Assembly: GCA_002914805.1 (NCBI GenBank)
Contig: JXTB01000038.1
Location: 510,211-574,210 of the forward strand
From: Parasponia andersonii
Taxonomy: Eukaryota; Streptophyta; Magnoliopsida; Rosales; Cannabaceae
Direction: 5' to 3'
DNA length: 64,000 nt
A program made the position numbers and the translations under genes. Below the pieces are notes generated by a model that saw nothing but the letters and a program-made list of their open reading frames with translations, had not been told where the DNA came from and made no database searches. Shown piece after piece: positions 50,248 to 62,000 of the stretch. The number at the start of each line of letters is the position of its first letter. Within the stretch, counting starts at the first letter, position 1.

Positions 50248-50560
50248 TATGCCACTAGACTAAGATAAAAAGGATATCTAGCATGGTCGATCTTAACAGA
50301 TAAGGCTTATTCGTACTATACAGTGTGTCTATCTCCAAATACAACATAATAGCATAGTTGAACACTGTAATAGGAAAATCTCGACTGTCCTAGACACTTT
50401 GTCGATCTAATTTTCCAATAATTTTCTTTTTTTTAATGATTTCCCTCCAAAATCATTCAAGAATCAAAATTCACACAATAACCATATCAATAACCCCTAT
50501 ATTATCGAGCCAAACAAAAATGTCCTAGAAAATTTCTACAAAATCTCAACATAATTCCGT
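49290..50560 (-). repeat. Tandem repeat of about 230 bp in the large intron of the protease gene
   Basis: Five units begin with ctagac-type words at about 49310, 49543, 49773, 50034 and 50251. Each has 'agtctagtatggtc'-like, 'tagacagtgtgtctagc'-like and 'tcaaaatacaacata'-like segments; spacing is 217-261 bp. A (TA)n run (50210-50245) interrupts the fourth unit. No coding frame is present. The flanks (AG acceptor side near 49262, GT donor near 50575) fit an intron. Confidence 0.65.
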
Positions 50561-50635
50561 TAAGCATAAACTCACCAATGGCCCACGATACAAAAGAGAA
50601 GGATCTTCTATTTCCTTCATTAGAGATGCATTGGG

Positions 50636-51891
50636 TGTTGGAATAATGTCCTATAAAGCAGTTTATTATTCAGACATTATAAACTATATTTATTGGATTA
50701 TTTAGTATCTATTTGTTATTAATAAATTCCATGTTATGAATTTCTATTTCATTTATGTCTCATTGATATACATGTGATGTGTATATTTATCTTATGCAAA
50801 CATCTAAAAGATTCCAAAACATAAAATGAGTAATAAAAAATTATTCGTATGATGAGTTCATATGTGGGAGATATTATATTCTTTATTTCATTATATCTAA
50901 ATTAAATTGTTCGCATTCTGCATATTGAAGATAGAATACTTTACTATGCCATAGAATGTAGTGTTGTCTATTTAATTAATGAAGTCTCTAATTATCAAAG
51001 TAAGTCTTCAGATAGAAACACTAGTGTATTACAAGAAAGTTATAACAGCATCGAACAGGACCTAGTGAATTAGAATTTAAGATTAAGTGTCGTAACTCAA
51101 ATTTTTAATTTTACTAATCTAGCACTATTGTAGAAGACCTTATTCCTAGTGATTAACGAACTTACTTTCATGTGTTTTGTCTTTTTGAGTTACTAAAGGA
51201 CTAGTTCCGATTTATGATTTGAACTCCAGTATCTTGGAAGATTAGGTATATGAAATGTGTAGAACGTTTTTCATGATGGACACCATGCATATAATGTCAC
51301 TTTGAGTTTTTTCAAGTACTTGGATAATATAAACCAGGGCCCCGGTATTCACTATGTGAATTTGATTGTGTTGATATAAGCAGATACAAACACCATAGTC
51401 AATTATTATCCATTAGATGAAAAATGGCAACTCAAAGGTAAATATGTACTAAAAGGGTAATACGGTAATTTCACCCTACTAGTATGGCATTGCATTGGGA
51501 GAATGTCTACAGGTATAGTATATGCTAAATAGATCAAGCTAATTAATTGTTAATAAGCTTCACAGAAAAATAAATTACATTTAGTCCAAGAGTACAATAT
51601 TGGGCCTATAGTGGTGTGTCCCAATATTAATAGACAAGGCTTAATCATAATTAAGAGTTAATTATGATAATAGGTACATGGTTCATTGGAGTTTGGACTT
51701 TATGGATCTATCTGGTCTCCTGTCTAGCTCAAATTAAAGCCCAATAATCATTTGATAATCAGTTGAGCCCAACAAGCCCAATAAGCCTATTAGGGTTTAC
51801 TAATCTCTCTGTAGATAAGAGAAAAGTTCTCTAGCAACCAGACACAAGTGTTACACGTGAAATACCCCTTTGAGAAGAGAGTGTTACACGA

Positions 51892-51939
<48 letters not shown>

Positions 51940-52316
51940 AAAGAAAATCGGCCACCACTAGGGATTAACTGTCCTTGGTGTTTTGGCCATCCCGGAGAAA
52001 TCGGTTCGAGGAGATTGTCTTCTTATTCTTTTGTAGATCTCTTTGTTAGGAATCAAGAAGGTGACCACCTACCAGATCAATCAAATAGCTTTCGAGAATA
52101 GACGGAAAGACGAGAAGGTTGTAGAATGAATCTGTGTATTGTTCTTATCTAGATCAAGAGTTAATTTATGTTAGATCACGATCCGAAACATTTTGTAAAA
52201 AGAAAAATTTTAAACGACTAATTCCGCTGCGTTTCTTGATTTTACAAAACTATGGTGTTCTTGAAAATGATTTTAAGAAAATATTTTCCGGAAATTTATT
52301 CCAATAAACACCAGCA
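50636..52316 (+). repeat. Solo LTR of the Angela-like family
   Basis: It runs TGTTGGAATAATGTCC ... AAACACCAGCA (1681 bp), matching the LTRs of 36448-46426 in opposite orientation. It has perfect 5-bp target duplications TTGGG at 50631-50635 and 52317-52321. No internal sequence remains, so it arose by LTR-LTR recombination. It contains a long (AG)n tract (about 51898-51935). It lies inside an exon of the protease gene. Confidence 0.95.
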
Positions 52317-52849
52317 TTGGGTTCCTTCACTGGATTTGTATCAATTGCTATCTTCTCGGATGTTTTTCTCTCTTCCAGTAACTTATTGGATGCCGGTTTT
52401 GGAGATGGCAATCATGCTTTTTGCAGAGTCTTGGCCATTTCCTTTTCTAAATGAGATGGAGCTTTTTCTGGAGTATTCTATTTTCTCTTTTTCGAATAAG
52501 ATATGAAAAGGGTGTTTACTTGCTGTAACTTTTTGCAATCTCGCTAAGATGAGGTCAACTTTCTCCTATGTACATTTTAAACTTTTTTCTCCTTAGATTT
52601 CTTAGGGCTTTTTGTTGATTTTTTCTCCTATTTTCTTTTAGATTTATGGAAGATAGTTTGGGTGGGCTAGTTCAAGGGGGAGGAATGTTGTTAAGGTGGA
52701 ACCCAACTCCTAGTTGGCTTGGCCTAGCTTTGATGGGTGTCGACTGCACTAGAGCCAATGGGTTCCGAGTTTATATATGTTGACTGCACTTCTGAGAAGA
52801 AGAATGAGCTTTTTTGTTTTTCTTTTCCCTTTTTCCTTTTTTTTTTAAA

Positions 52850-54110
52850 TTTAACTACACTATTTTTCATTTCAGACCCTGATCCCTTCCTTTTTTTAAA
52901 AAAAATAATTTTAAATAAGGGCCTATATGTCATTTTACACTCACTTTATTTAAAACAGGTTATTCTAGCTAATAAATTTTAAATGGGGTGTATTTCTCAA
53001 GAACAACTATCAAGAAGGGGCATTTTAACCAATTCTCCTATAAACTTATGAACTATAATTTTAAACTTATAAACAATACAAATAAACTTATGAACCATAA
53101 AGTTATAAGAGAACCAACATAATTTAGTTATAAACCAAGAGAGTTTAACTATAAACTAACAAAATTTAACTATGTACCAGTACATTTTAACCATGAATTA
53201 AAATATTAATATTATCTCTTAACACTTAAATTATGAAACATAGTTATAAATTTATGAATCATACATATAAATTTATCAATCAAGAAATTTATCAATCAAC
53301 AGAGTTTATCTATGAACTAAAAGAATATACTAGTACAATTTAACTATGAACTAGTAGAATTTTATATTGAACTAATATAATTTAACTAATAAACCTAAAT
53401 TGAAAACTAATTTAACTAACATATAAATCAATAACAAAATATTGAACATACAATACCCCCAAAACATGAATACAATATACCACCATAAAAATTATATATA
53501 CCACAAGTACAAATATATGAACCAAACAAGAATAAACTGAATATATTTATTAATAATACCCACAGAACAGAAAAATCATGTACCACCATAAAATCAATTG
53601 TACTACGATTAAAAATATATGAACTAAACAAAAAAATATTTTCTAATTATGAAAAATAATTCAAAAAATGTATAAATATATAAATAACCGCTAAACTGTA
53701 ATAAAAACAAGATTATACAAAAAAAAAATATCATAATAGCAATATAAATTAGTAATAAAAATCAAAATTTTCAATTCAATTAAGAAACTAACCTAAAAAA
53801 ATTAAAAGAAAATTGTACTTCAATCAATATATTTCATAGTGCCAGATGAGAAGCTACTGCCGGAGAAGAAGAACTAGATCTAGAAACAAGAACCTTGGAA
53901 TCTTAAAAAAGAATATGCAAAATATAATATATATATATATATATATACATATATATACATATAAGGGAGAGGATAAGAGAGAGAGAGAGAAGAAGAAGAA
54001 AAAGAAAAAGAAAAAGAAGAAAAAAAACAGCTTAGAGAGAGACAGAGAAGAGACGAGAGAACATACAGAGAAAGAGAGAGAGAAGAATACAGAGCATAAA
54101 AAAAAAGACT
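52850..54110 (-). repeat. Right long terminal inverted repeat of the MULE
   Basis: The reverse complement of 53030-53730 matches the T-rich words of the left TIR, e.g. ctaattatgaaaaataattc at 53644 against gaattatttttcgtaatt at 21703, and a matching 'tataatctt' block. The outer part holds a (TA)n run (about 53926-53960) and (GA)n/(GAA)n tracts (53966-54100) facing the left (TC)n tract. Frames of Lys/Glu or Phe/Ser here (53846-54166) are translations of these simple repeats. The exact outer end is unresolved. Confidence 0.6.
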
Positions 54111-54349
54111 CAACCAAAAGTAAAATTGATTTAATAAAATATGACAAACATAGATATAGAAATTAAAATTTAAATGGAATGGACATTTATCTATAGCTAT
54201 TAAAGCATGGACATATACTAAGTTTTAGACTTACAAATATCAATATACCTACAAAGCCCTTTATAAAACGAAGATAATAATTAAAAGTTGTTTGTACTTA
54301 TAAGTTTATTTGCTAATGCTTCAAAAATTAGAACCTCGTGATGCACCGT

Positions 54350-54580
54350 AATTAATTGTAAATATCTATAAATTACAAATTAATTAAAATTAAAAATATA
54401 ATATTCTAATAAACTTTCTAGTTTCTACTAACTTAATTGTAAACAACTATAAATTACAAATTAATTGAAATTAAAAATATTCTAATAAACTTTCTACTAA
54501 CTTAATTATAAACAACTATAAATTACACATTAATTGAAATTAAAAATATTCTAATAAACCTTCTACTAACTTTATGGAAA
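54350..54580 (+). repeat. Tandem repeat of about 70-80 bp
   Basis: Three units start taattgtaaa or taattataaa at about 54351, 54434 and 54503. Each contains 'ctataaattaca', 'ttaattgaaattaaaa' and 'attctaataaactttct'. The first has about 12 extra bases (tagtttctac region). It is noncoding. Confidence 0.75.
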
Positions 54581-55079
54581 TTAAAAATAATGTCTTGTAG
54601 AACTACTAAGTTACTAACTAGTAACTCGTAACTACCAACAACTATACTATTAATAATAGTAAACAACTAAATATACTACAAATTAAAAAGACAAGTGTGA
54701 TAAATAAATTAAATCGTACCTTGAATTAAGCTTCATGAGTTGTGGAGAGTTTGAAGACTATAAGATATAATTACTAATAATTAACAAATAGTAATGAGAT
54801 AAGAGAGAAAATGATAAAATTAGGAATATAATTGGAAATTTAGAGAGAACGAATAAGAGAATAAGAGAGTATTTGAAAATTGTAACTTGTAAGTGTGAAA
54901 AAAAAGTGAAGAGTGTAGGATATTTATAGTGTAAGAAAATATTTTTTTAAAAAAAATAGTTTAAACTTTAAAACAAAAAAATATATATATAAGACCCAAC
55001 GATAATATTACCATTGAGCCCATTTTTTTTTTAAACAGATTAATGGCCTAAATGATTCTAGGTCCAAAGAAAAAGGAAA
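54581..55079. other. AT-rich DNA, nothing recognised
   Basis: No open frame or motif is seen apart from short AT runs (about 54980). A purine-rich stretch 'agagagaacgaataagagaat' lies at about 54840-54870. Confidence 0.4.
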
Positions 55080-55235
55080 AAGAAAATACCAAGTTGGGCC
55101 AGGGCCAAGCCGGCAGCCCACATGACCAGACCGGGTTGGCCCGACCCTACCTCTAGGGTCGGGCTTAGCCCGAGCCCTAAAACTATCGGGCCGAGTTGGC
55201 CTGTTGGACCAGTCCCGAATTGCCAGCATTACATG
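55080..55235. repeat. GC-rich patch resembling hAT subterminal repeats
   Basis: Against an AT-rich background this 155 bp contains repeated GGCC/CGGGC words (ggccagggccaagccggcag, gggtcgggcttagcccgagc). Such runs are common in plant hAT elements. No terminal repeats or transposase are visible, so the call is weak. The minus-strand frame 55008-55238 follows the composition and is not called as a gene. Confidence 0.35.
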
Positions 55236-57000
55236 CACATAAGCTATTTTATTTGTTCAATTGAAGCTAGCTCTTTCTTTTTATAAAGTAAAATTTGATG
55301 TACATTTATGGGTGTGTTTACAACATGGCACTTTATTTGTGACATTGATTGGCCCAATTTTGAGAAATTTACATTTAATACCTGTTTTGTATCTTATATT
55401 CAAAAGTGCATATTTTTTATTTTTGTTTCAAAAATACCTATTTTTAAGGAATATATTTTATGAGTAAAATATGAATTTGCATATATTATAATATAAATAT
55501 TATATTGGTAGTGTAAATTTATATCTATGATATATATACTTTAAAATGTATATCGATTACTAGGTAACATTTTGGTGCATAACATATGCGTAGTTTACAT
55601 TTTTCAAAATACATTCGTCTAACTGAGCTTTTGGTTGAGAATGGCAAAGAACTCCAACAGGAACTAGTTGAGAACAACGATCTTGTATTTTTTTTCTTAG
55701 TTGAAACTTTTAATATTTATTGTTTCGATTAAATTAATTTTTAAAATAAGTATATTTTAAATTTTAAAAGGCATTCTAGTAAATTTAGTACTGAAAAGTA
55801 GTGTTTAACTCATAAGTAGTCTAAATTTGTGACAAATGTAAATACGAAGAGCAATGTTAATAATATCCCTAACACAAAGTATAAAATTGAACAAACATAC
55901 AAATTATAAATTACAAATATGTAATTACCCGTATAATTTTTCACTTTAATTTTCGTATTGTCAAATTTGAAACCTTTATCATCATTATATTATGATATGC
56001 ATCACTAACCACTTCAAAATTTTCTCGGTGTCTTACAATTTAGTTTTTGTGAATATTACTCAATAACATAACGAATTTTGGACCCCTTTCAAAAAAAGGG
56101 AAAAAAAAACAATCAAACAAATTTTGGACAATTTTGTTTTTGTTTTTGTTTTGTTTATTTATTCTTTTTTTAAATGAACTTTAAAATGAATGTCTTCGGT
56201 CTAAAGCGCTTATCATTCAAGTAAGTAGTTTTTGTTTTGCAGTTTTTTTTTTTTGGCAAATACATGAGACTGTTGGTAGTAAGCTCCAAGTCTGTTTTCC
56301 TTCTTACATGGTGTCGGTAGGGTTATCATTTGTAATGATTCTTTCTCATGAGCTTATGAAGTATGATCAGATCCATCTACAGGGACGGAGGCACACCGGG
56401 GCGTTTAAGCACACGATTCCTTTAATATTTCTTTTTAAAGGACAAAAAAAATTTATATATATATATATTAATAGTGTTTTACATTAAATTATATGCAATT
56501 TTCCCACTCAAAAATTAAAAAAAAAATTATAGAATAATCTTTACAAGTAGATAAAATGAAGTTCTAACCCCCGTCATACAAAATTGATGGCTCTGTTACT
56601 ATTTATCTAATATATATTTATACATTATTTTGATGAAAAAAAACTATTTATTAACATAATGGCTATGGATTTTAACTCTAAGACATTATCAAATCTAAAA
56701 GTGTTAATGATTCATTTCATAATAACTATAATCCAATTACAATCTGATTTTAATCCCAGAGAACAGAAATTTCCCATCAATTTTCTGAGTTACAATACCT
56801 ATGAAAAGAAAAGAAAAACATAAAGAAAAATGAATTGTGTGATTGCATGGATGCCTCCTGTTCAAAAAATAAATCTGTTTGGAAAACTTCTACACCAATT
56901 TTGCAAGTTGCAAAAATAAACGCCAATAATTGGTCAATGAAGTGACACGTTTTTTCGAACTCTTTCCAATATGATTTGTTTGATAAGGCGTATTTATCCT
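55236..57000. other. AT-rich intergenic DNA
   Basis: No gene is seen. A stretch at about 56375-56605 begins cagggacggaggcac and ends near ttgatggctctgtta, weakly like hAT MITE ends, but the match is poor. Short frames at 55261-55467 and 56777-57031 have no recognisable features. Confidence 0.4.
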
Positions 57001-57004
57001 TTTC

Positions 57005-57880
57005 TTCCTCGATTTTTTTTTTTTGTGACATTTAAATACTAAATTTTCTTTTTTTGATATTATTTATTTTTTTGGTATATTCTATTTAATATTAAAATTT
57101 ATTTGAATGAGAAAAATTTTATACAATTGATCTTGATTTTTAATTATTTAACAGTTTGGTCCCTATTTTTTTGTACTCATATTTTCGATTTACAATATTG
57201 TATCTGTCAATCTTTCGGCAAATTAAAATTCTAAAAATTACTTTTTCAAAAGGTTAACAGATACAATAACATAAAAAATATGCATTTAATAGAAAACTAT
57301 AAAACTTTTTAGATTTATTTGTTGTAACTAGTAATTAATTTTTTAGAACAACTATTTATAATTATATGAATATTTAATAGATGTAGTAAATTTTTAGTCA
57401 AATTTGACTAGTATAAAAGTGTGTATGTGAAATTTTTTTTTGTTTTAAAAATAATAAAATGATTATTTTTTGTTCATAAAGTTATTATGATTTGATTTTA
57501 TTCATAAAATTACTATAGTTTGACGTAAACTAAGGTTTATTAGTATAATTTTTTCTCTTTTTCTCTTTTTGTTTTTAAATAAATTGTTTGTTTTCTATCC
57601 GTTTTTGAATTTTAATTTTCCGAAAGATTGATAATTACAATATTGTTAATAAAAAATATGAGTACAAAAAAATAGAGACCAACTTACTAAACAATTGAAA
57701 AATCAAGATCAATAGTGCAAAATTTCTCTCATTTAAATGAATTTTAACAGAATCTTAGATGAAATATACCAAAAGGACCAATAGTGCCAAAAAAAAAAAA
57801 AAGAAACTTTTAGTACTTAAATACCATACAAAAAAAGGTTGAGGACTAATATACCAAAATGGTAATAGGTTAGGGACCAC
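57005..57880. repeat. Large foldback element
   Basis: The left arm (about 57005-57240) and right arm (about 57590-57880) are reverse complements with scattered changes. Shared words are 'ttgatcttgattttt', 'ccctatttttttgtactcat', 'tacaatattgta' and 'caatctttcgg', each found inverted on the right. The central 350 bp is unrelated AT-rich DNA. There is no coding frame. It resembles a foldback/MITE-type DNA transposon; ends were not fixed. Confidence 0.65.
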
Positions 57881-57955
57881 AATTAACCTTTAATTTAATT
57901 GCATTTATAATGTTAAAACAATCTAAATCTCATTTTAGATTTTGAATTTCAAAAT

Positions 57956-58388
57956 AGGGTAAACTATAAAAAAATTATATCATGAGATCTGGGTATTATA
58001 TAATTTAAACCCCAAAATTTAGACTTTGTAAAATAATACCCTAAGATTTGGATGTTATATAATTTAAATCTTGAAATTTAGACTTTACAAAAATAATACA
58101 CTGATATTAAGAATTTTTGAAAATTAATATCTTGAGTTGACTTTTTGAATAATTTTAAGTGATAAACGACAATAATATTTTCAAAATTAAGGAGAATAAT
58201 TAAAGCTATTCTAGTTTTAATAGAAAATATATTATGATTTTTTTGTTACTAAAATTGGTCAAAATTTAGTCTAAGGTATTAATTTTTAGAAATTTTTAAT
58301 CTCATGATATTATTTTATGAAGTTCAAACTTCAGACTTAAATGGTTAAACACTCAAAAATTTTAGAGTATTTTTTGACAATTCACCCT
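57956..58388. repeat. MITE with AGGGT terminal inverted repeats
   Basis: The left end agggtaaactataaaaaaat and the right end (reverse complement agggtgaattgtcaaaaaat) form imperfect terminal repeats. Inside, 'aaatttagacttt' words occur twice on the left and an inverted relative near 58330. It is 433 bp and noncoding. It lies about 650 bp upstream of the katanin-like gene's start codon. Confidence 0.55.
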
Positions 58389-58761
58389 CCAAAATATTTC
58401 ATATTGAGTTGATAAATTATATTTTTGTCTCAATTTAATTCTTGAATTTTCCGATCTAAAATTCTATCCTAATTTTGGTCTAGATAATATTTTACAGGGA
58501 TTAGATTCATTCCATTCGATAAATCAATCAATCAATTATAAGATCTTTCCTTGCCGAAATTACCAGAATTGTGTTATTTTTCTTAGACTAAAAATTAATT
58601 ACCCCATAATGGAAAATTAAATAATTTTCTGTATAAAGGCCATTAATCATTGGCAAGATGTAAATTACAATTGTAAAGACAGTGACATGACAGCACAACT
58701 TTGGGCCATTTTCGATGCATTTCTCTTTCTTAAAAAAGGAAAAAAAAAAACATTTTTGACA

Positions 58762-58999
58762 AAATAATAATAATAATAATAATAATAAATGAGATAAATA
58801 AAATAAAACAATGGGTCACGCACGTGTTCTCTTTTTTCTTTCTTTATGTAAATAAAAAATCTCAGTTGTTGTTTACTGTCTAGATTCCAGTCCAAGAGTG
58901 ACTCTAGAGAGAGAGAGTGAAGAGGAGAGACAGAGAAGAGGAGAGAATTCTACACAGTCTCTCTATTTTCTTTCGTACTTTTCTCCATTTCATCTGATC

Positions 59000-59037
<38 letters not shown>

Positions 59038-59052
59038 ACTTGTCCGAAATCA
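58762..59052 (+). promoter_or_regulatory. Promoter-proximal region and 5' UTR of the katanin-like gene
   Basis: Going toward the ATG at 59053 there is a (TAA)n tract (58762-58789), a G-box CACGTG (58821-58826), a purine-rich (GA)n stretch (58902-58945) and a long (CT)n tract (59003-59037). CT-rich 5' leaders directly before the start codon are frequent in plant genes. The transcription start is not determined. The plus-strand frame 58898-59098 reads through this UTR and is not used. Confidence 0.5.
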
Positions 59053-62000
59053 ATGGCCAACGACGAACCGTCACTCACTCGCTGGTCCTTCTTGGTAACT
59101 CTCCAACACTTTCTCTCATTCTGTTTGGTTTCCGAGAAAATTTAGTTCGAATCTTTGATTTGTTTCTACCTTTTTTTTTTTTTTTTGAATCTCATATCAA
59201 AAGTAGTATTAGCTTAGTTCGTTTATTTTTTTTGTTGATTAATTATTTAATTTTACTTAAAATAGAAAGTGGAGCTTTAATTGCTAGTAGTGGATTGCAG
59301 TTGAGATTTATGTGCATTTTATAGCCTAGAGTGTTGTTTGGAGTGGATTGTGTTACTATTTTTGTAAATGTGGTCATTTGATTGGGGAATCTTGATCTAG
59401 TGCATTAGATTGGGATCAAGAATTGTGGATTTATTTAAGCTATTATGTGTTATTTTTTAGGATTTTAAAATGTTTTATGATGCCAAGTTTGGTAGAAAGA
59501 GGTTGCCGGAGTCGCAAAATGGCCATTCAAATGATCAATCCAATGCGAGTAATGGGAGTCCTCTGGCAGTAGTGTCGAATGGCAGCGTGCTTGCGAACAC
59601 GTCCGATTTGGCTATCTACGAGCAGTATCGGAACCAGGTATCAAAATTTGTTTCGTTTTGGTCAATTTGGTAATCCTCTAGCTTTCGTGGAGCCTGACTT
59701 GAACGTCGGATTGTTTATTTGTAGGGGAGGAGCTCAACTCAGTCTAATGGTGTGATTGCGAACCGACATGGCGAAATCCCGTATGAGTTTTGCTATTAAT
59801 TTGGAAAAAACATGTTGTGAATGCTTGTTTTCTCCTCCACGTGGATTACAAGAAATTGTTACTATTGTATCGTTAGTCTTGATTTGATTTAAGGAAATTT
59901 TTTTATTTTTTATTTTTTTATTTTTGGTTGAAAGTGTTAATTAAGTATCACCCTATGTCCAACTGACTACAAAACCATGTTTTGTCTATCAAGTTTGATG
60001 TAGAAACTGTTCCTAGCGTCATTCATTACTCTGATCTTGTGGCTAGTTGTACTGTTGTTGGTTGGATTATTGTTTCTGCAACATTAGAGACCTAGAACAC
60101 TGGTGCTTCATTTCTAGTTCTTATCCTCCTGGGAATTTGGATTTTTTGTATATCCATGATGAAAGTAGAAGCTGCGTTGTGTTCATCTCCTTGAGTTTTA
60201 ATCGTATGTAGGGTTTTGCTTAGGTGTGCGAATGCCAAAGGCATCCATTCTCCATGTTGATTAAACCCTTCCTAACTGAGGCTAATAGCTTCTGTTCTAA
60301 GGTCTAGATATTCCCAAACCGTTCCTCTTTAGATTGTCTGAATGCTTCTGACATGCTTAATTGGTCGTCAGTTGTTCAAATCAATAACTTTTGTTTTTTG
60401 AAGGGTTTTTTTTTTTCTCCCCTCAAAAGCAGGTTTCTTGCAGAAGTTCTCAACCCTTCAACCTAGAATAACTTTTTGTTTCTACAAAAGGGCATATCAT
60501 CTAAAGATATGAAGTTATTGACATGATACAAAGGCCATTTTGAGAAGTTAATGTTCAACATATAAGTGAAATATATGTAGGCAAAACCTTTTGAGGATTT
60601 TCAGATGCCAACAAAGACAGTAATTAGAATCATGAATAATAAAAGAACTTTGAACTGATAATTTGCAATTAACATGGTTTCATAGTTTATGCTGATATCT
60701 CCTCTTTCCTTGGCAAATTGTTGATTTTGTACTTGACTTTGCAGGCAAAAGTCTCTGCTTCCAGCTTTTGAATCTGCAGAAACACGTTCTTTAGCAGAGA
60801 GTTTATGTAGGTAAGGCGTTTCAAGTGGAGAACTACTATAACTATTTCAAACATAGTGTTTGGTTGGTCAAGGATTTAAAAATCTTGCAAGCCTAGACTT
60901 TAAAATATGCTTTTCTTAATTTTTACAATATTTGTGCAGGGACATAATTCGTGAGAGTCAAGATGTTACATGGGAGAGCATCAAGGGTTTAGAAAATGCA
61001 AAACGTTTACTTAAAGAAGCAGTTGTCATGCCAATTAAATATCCCAAGTAGGTCTTTGTTACTGAGCTCCCACTGCCTTGTAATCCAAGATTCTTAATAC
61101 ACAAATTTACTTTCACTTTTGTTGTTATTGTTATTTGAAGGGGTGATTGTTGTGCCTCAAATTGTTTTTTAACTTCTAAAATCATGTCTCCATTTTTATT
61201 GGAATTTGTGTCCCTTTCTTTATTCTCTTTTTTCAAGTTTATGCAAGTCTAATTGCTGCGTTGCTAGCTGATCATTGATTCATTCATGAAGCATGATTAT
61301 TTCTTGTCTTGGATCCCAGTCTGATCATTCATGCAACCGATCATGATAAAATAGAATTGTTGTTAGGTTTAAAGGAAAATATTGGAGAAAGTTTGTGGGA
61401 GCAGTGCTCAGTTTGTTACTGAGGCAATGCCAAAACCTAGAATATATAATCCTATCCAAAAGGTACAATAAGGACCAGATATACACGTGTCCAGTAAATG
61501 GTAAAAGCAACTAATAAAGGAAACAACCAGTAAAGTGCTTTAAACAATTAAAAAGGAGTTGCAGCTTAAACGCTCTAATTAGTCACTGCATTTATCATTT
61601 CTAACATCCCCCCTCAAGTTCACGGGGCAGGTTAGAACTGTGAACTTGTTATGAAGGCTAAGGAATCACTGCGATGGAAGAGCCTTGGTGAAGATGTCGG
61701 CCAGTTGGTCTTCAGATGAAGTTTATTGAATAACAAGTGAATTGTTCATGACACGATCGCAAATGAAGTGATAATCTATCTCAATGTGCTTCGTGTGAGC
61801 ATGGAGCACAGGATTTGCAGCAAGATAAGTTGCACTCTGGTTGTCACGGAGAACTACTGGTGGAGAAGGGGCAGACTGACTTCTTTAGACAAGGATTCAA
61901 GCCATGAAATTTCAGGAGCTGCATTTGCAAGAGCGCAGTGCTCGGACTCTGTATTAGAGCAGGAGATAACTTGTTGCTTCAAAGAAGACCAAGAAATTAA

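Larger units (their letters stand above)
46741..52438 (-). pseudogene. MULE accessory gene: DUF1985 plus Ulp1-like (C48) cysteine protease, broken
   Basis: Read on the minus strand from Met at 52438 (MAKTLQKA, then an in-frame stop). The first exon continues LPSPKPASNKLLEERK, is cut by the solo LTR (50636-52316), and resumes NASLMKEIEDPSLLYRGPLV before a GT donor near 50575. A DUF1985-like part lies at 49262-48830 (YFGHLLRLIGFAQ, YLEGAILGQDKKNR, EDFDAFNKYLRG, SLTMSFLKKDL). A short piece at about 48675-48540 reads AIPLLGELYVKHLKDN. A charged middle region (48160-47400) includes VLVSLYTDP. The Ulp1-like domain ends at 46741. The domain order fits Kaonashi MULE ORFs, which encode a SUMO-protease-like protein of unclear role. 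Several stops and shifts are present. Confidence 0.75.
21341..54110. mobile_element. Giant Mutator-like element, Kaonashi type (transposase plus Ulp1-like protease), with nested insertions
   Basis: Long terminal inverted repeats (about 21341-24900 left, about 52850-54110 right) enclose a MULE transposase gene on + and a DUF1985/Ulp1-like protease gene on -, transcribed toward each other, as mudrA and mudrB are in maize MuDR. The TIRs are collinear: left 21641-21720 pairs with right 53650-53730 in reverse complement, and the outer (TC)n tract pairs with the right (GA)n tract. Insertions account for roughly 19 kb of the 33 kb. Combining a MULE transposase with a Ulp1-like protease is the hallmark of Kaonashi elements. 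That these genes and TIRs form one element is an inference; no 9-bp target duplication was found. Confidence 0.65.

Noticed and set aside
53846-54166. 106-codon frame rich in Lys, Glu and Arg, and the opposite Phe/Ser-rich frames
   Set aside because: Produced by (GA)n, (GAA)n and (TA)n tracts in the right TIR; open in several frames and without any domain.
56375-56605. Possible hAT MITE (cagggacggaggcac ... ggctctgtta)
   Set aside because: Terminal match only about 9 of 14 and no 8-bp duplication found.
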